Assembly: GCA_027309085.1 (NCBI GenBank)
Contig: DAIDDL010000010.1
Location: forward strand, 1 to 64,000
Origin: Sulfobacillus sp.
GTDB taxonomy: Bacteria; Bacillota; Sulfobacillia; Sulfobacillales; Sulfobacillaceae
DNA: 64,000 nucleotides
Reading direction: 5' to 3'
Shown here: in pieces, positions 62,796 through 64,000 of the stretch
Layout of the letters: the number at the start of each line of letters is the position of its first letter
How positions within the stretch are numbered: position 1 is the first letter of the stretch
Made by a program: the position numbers and the translations under genes
The notes under the pieces: model-generated
Database searches by the model: none
Seen by the model: the letters and a program-made list of their open reading frames with translations, nothing else
What the model was told of the DNA's origin: nothing

Positions 62796-64000
62796 ATGGC
62801 AGCTCGCGTGCACTACACGTCATGGCAAGATTTTTACGGGCCAAACGCTGGCTATATTATCGAGTTGTATGAAAATTACCTGCGCGACCCGCAGTCGGTT
62901 GACACCGCAACGCGCAGCCTCTTTGAAGAGTGGGGACCGCCGCCTATGGAATTGCCGTCAGCCGACACCGTTCCCACGGGCGTGGATGGGGAGACGCTGA
63001 ATATCATCAGCCAAGGAACCGAATTAGCCCGCAACATCCGGGATTTGGGCCACTTGCAGGCTCACCTCAATCCCTTGGCGCAAACGGTTTCCACTTCGCC
63101 CCTGCTGCAGTTGGAGACCTACGGACTGACTGCCGAAAAGCTCCAGCAAATACCGGCGCAAAGCCTGTGGCCAGATTGCGGTCCCGAACTGCACACGGGA
63201 TGGGACGTGATTCAGCACCTGTTCGCTCTCTATACGGGAACTTTAGCTTACGAATTCAGCCATGTTCACAATCCTGAGGAGCGGCAGTGGCTGGACAACT
63301 ACGTGGATTCGAACCGGGTCCGCCCTAATTTGTCTGTCGTGGAAAAGCGCTCCCTCCTGCGCCGCCTGATCGGGGTGGACCAATTCGAAAAGTTTTTGCA
63401 CCACACATTTGTGGGTCAAAAACGGTTTTCCATTGAAGGCACCGACGCCATGGTGCCGATGCTCGACCAGCTGATTCACCTGGCTGCCTCGGGTACGGCG
63501 ATACGGGACGTGGTCATCGGCATGGCGCACCGCGGCCGCCTGAATGTGCTCGCGCACATTCTCGGAAAACCCTATGCGGACATTTTTGCCGAATTTCACA
63601 GCGCGCCCAACAAAGACTTGGTCCCCTCAGCAGGGTCCTCAGGCATCACATTTGGCTGGACGGGCGACGTGAAATATCACTTGGGCGCCCGCAAAATCAT
63701 GCAGGACTCGAATATGGTCGAAATGCATTTGACCCTCGCTGACAATCCCAGCCACCTGGAGTTCGTGGACCCCGTGGTGGAGGGGATGGCCCGCGCCGTC
63801 CAGGATTCCCGCGAACGTCCCGGACTGCCAGTGCAGGATGCTGACCGCGCTTTGGCCGTGCTGATCCACGGAGACGCCTCCTTTCCCGGAGAGGGCGTGG
63901 TCTCGGAAACTCTTAACCTGTCCCGTCTGGAAGCCTATAACACGGGCGGCACGGTGCACATTATCGCCAACAATGTCCTTGGGTTCACGACAGAACCCGA
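62796..64000 (+). CDS. odhA: 2-oxoglutarate dehydrogenase E1 component, partial (3' end beyond window)
   Basis: TPP-dependent E1 of the 2-oxoglutarate dehydrogenase complex. The first 401 residues are here. The N-terminus (FYGPNAGYIIELYENYLRDP) is the short E1 helper domain with the E2-binding pattern. Later come the RFSIEGTDAMVPMLDQLI block, GMAHRGRLNVLAHILGKP, DVKYHLGA, NPSHLEFVDPVVEG and the TPP/Mg site HGDASFPGEGVVSETLNLS. The ATG at 62796 has AAGGAG nine bases upstream. sucB is expected downstream outside the window. Confidence 0.96.
   Translation, partial: MAARVHYTSWQDFYGPNAGYIIELYENYLRDPQSVDTATRSLFEEWGPPPMELPSADTVPTGVDGETLNIISQGTELARNIRDLGHLQAHLNPLAQTVSTSPLLQLETYGLTAEKLQQIPAQSLWPDCGPELHTGWDVIQHLFALYTGTLAYEFSHVHNPEERQWLDNYVDSNRVRPNLSVVEKRSLLRRLIGVDQFEKFLHHTFVGQKRFSIEGTDAMVPMLDQLIHLAASGTAIRDVVIGMAHRGRLNVLAHILGKPYADIFAEFHSAPNKDLVPSAGSSGITFGWTGDVKYHLGARKIMQDSNMVEMHLTLADNPSHLEFVDPVVEGMARAVQDSRERPGLPVQDADRALAVLIHGDASFPGEGVVSETLNLSRLEAYNTGGTVHIIANNVLGFTTEP

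Noticed and set aside
62701-63000. Plus-strand frame of 99 codons at the start of odhA
   Set aside because: Out of frame with odhA and without a ribosome site; the odhA frame from 62796 is unmistakable.

Overview
The window reads as chromosome of a GC-rich, endospore-forming Firmicute, most like the acidophilic Sulfobacillus group (inference). Pointers are a PurBox-type palindrome before a Bacillus-ordered pur operon, a CIRCE element before groES-groEL, a T-box leader before serine genes, the Bacillus-type acpS/nnr/alr/ndoAI/ndoA cluster, a GerD-like lipoprotein, and a sulfocyanin-like lipoprotein. About three quarters of the genes lie on the minus strand. I found no rRNA, tRNA or CRISPR array.

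Layout. 1-289: frameshifted 5' part of an IS1595-type transposase. 635-12389 (minus): one tight purine operon, purB-C-S-Q-L-F-M-N-H-D, followed by a GerD-like repeat lipoprotein. A palindromic PurBox-like site sits over its probable -10 box. 12543-15043 (minus): MerR/GlnR-like regulator, hpt and guaA, closed by a clear terminator. 15188-18467 (minus): coiled-coil protein, plsY, and groES-groEL under CIRCE. 18662-20816 (minus): moaC-moaB and an M20 amidohydrolase. 20953-21663 (plus): membrane-anchored polysaccharide deacetylase. 21697-28305 (minus): murC, guaB, a structured IS200/IS605-like remnant, then murA, thiolase and hydroxyacyl-CoA dehydrogenase. 28365-33098: the t6A and ribosome-modification genes tsaD, rimI, tsaB, tsaE with thiL and a gamma-carbonic anhydrase; a small membrane protein is inserted on the plus strand.

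33225-39501: an alpha/beta hydrolase, then a peroxide-defence type operon (rubrerythrin, Fe-S oxidoreductase, DUF3501, family-4 uracil-DNA glycosylase) behind a promoter whose -10 overlaps a PerR/Fur-like box, and an asparaginase plus glutamine-amidotransferase-like peptidase pair. 39570-46728 (minus): ndoA/ndoAI toxin-antitoxin, alr, nnrE-nnrD, acpS, formiminotransferase, a molybdopterin oxidoreductase and a sulfocyanin-like protein that lacks two copper ligands. 46865-49873 (plus): promoter, T-box (probable serine specifier), aminotransferase and serA. 49870-57481: 3-methyladenine glycosylase, DUF763, a sugar-nucleotide epimerase, and a three-gene membrane glycosylation set (flippase-like, GT2, YfhO). 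58398-60769 (plus): 47-residue membrane protein and leuC-leuD. 60857-62515 (minus): EamA and TauE transporters. 62796-64000 (plus): start of 2-oxoglutarate dehydrogenase E1, cut by the window edge.

The points most worth attention are the copper-ligand-less sulfocyanin, evidence for AUU start codons in at least two genes, the PerR-like operator on the rubrerythrin operon, the serine T-box with an embedded small ORF, the IS605-like right end without a transposase, and an unlisted 47-residue membrane protein before leuC.
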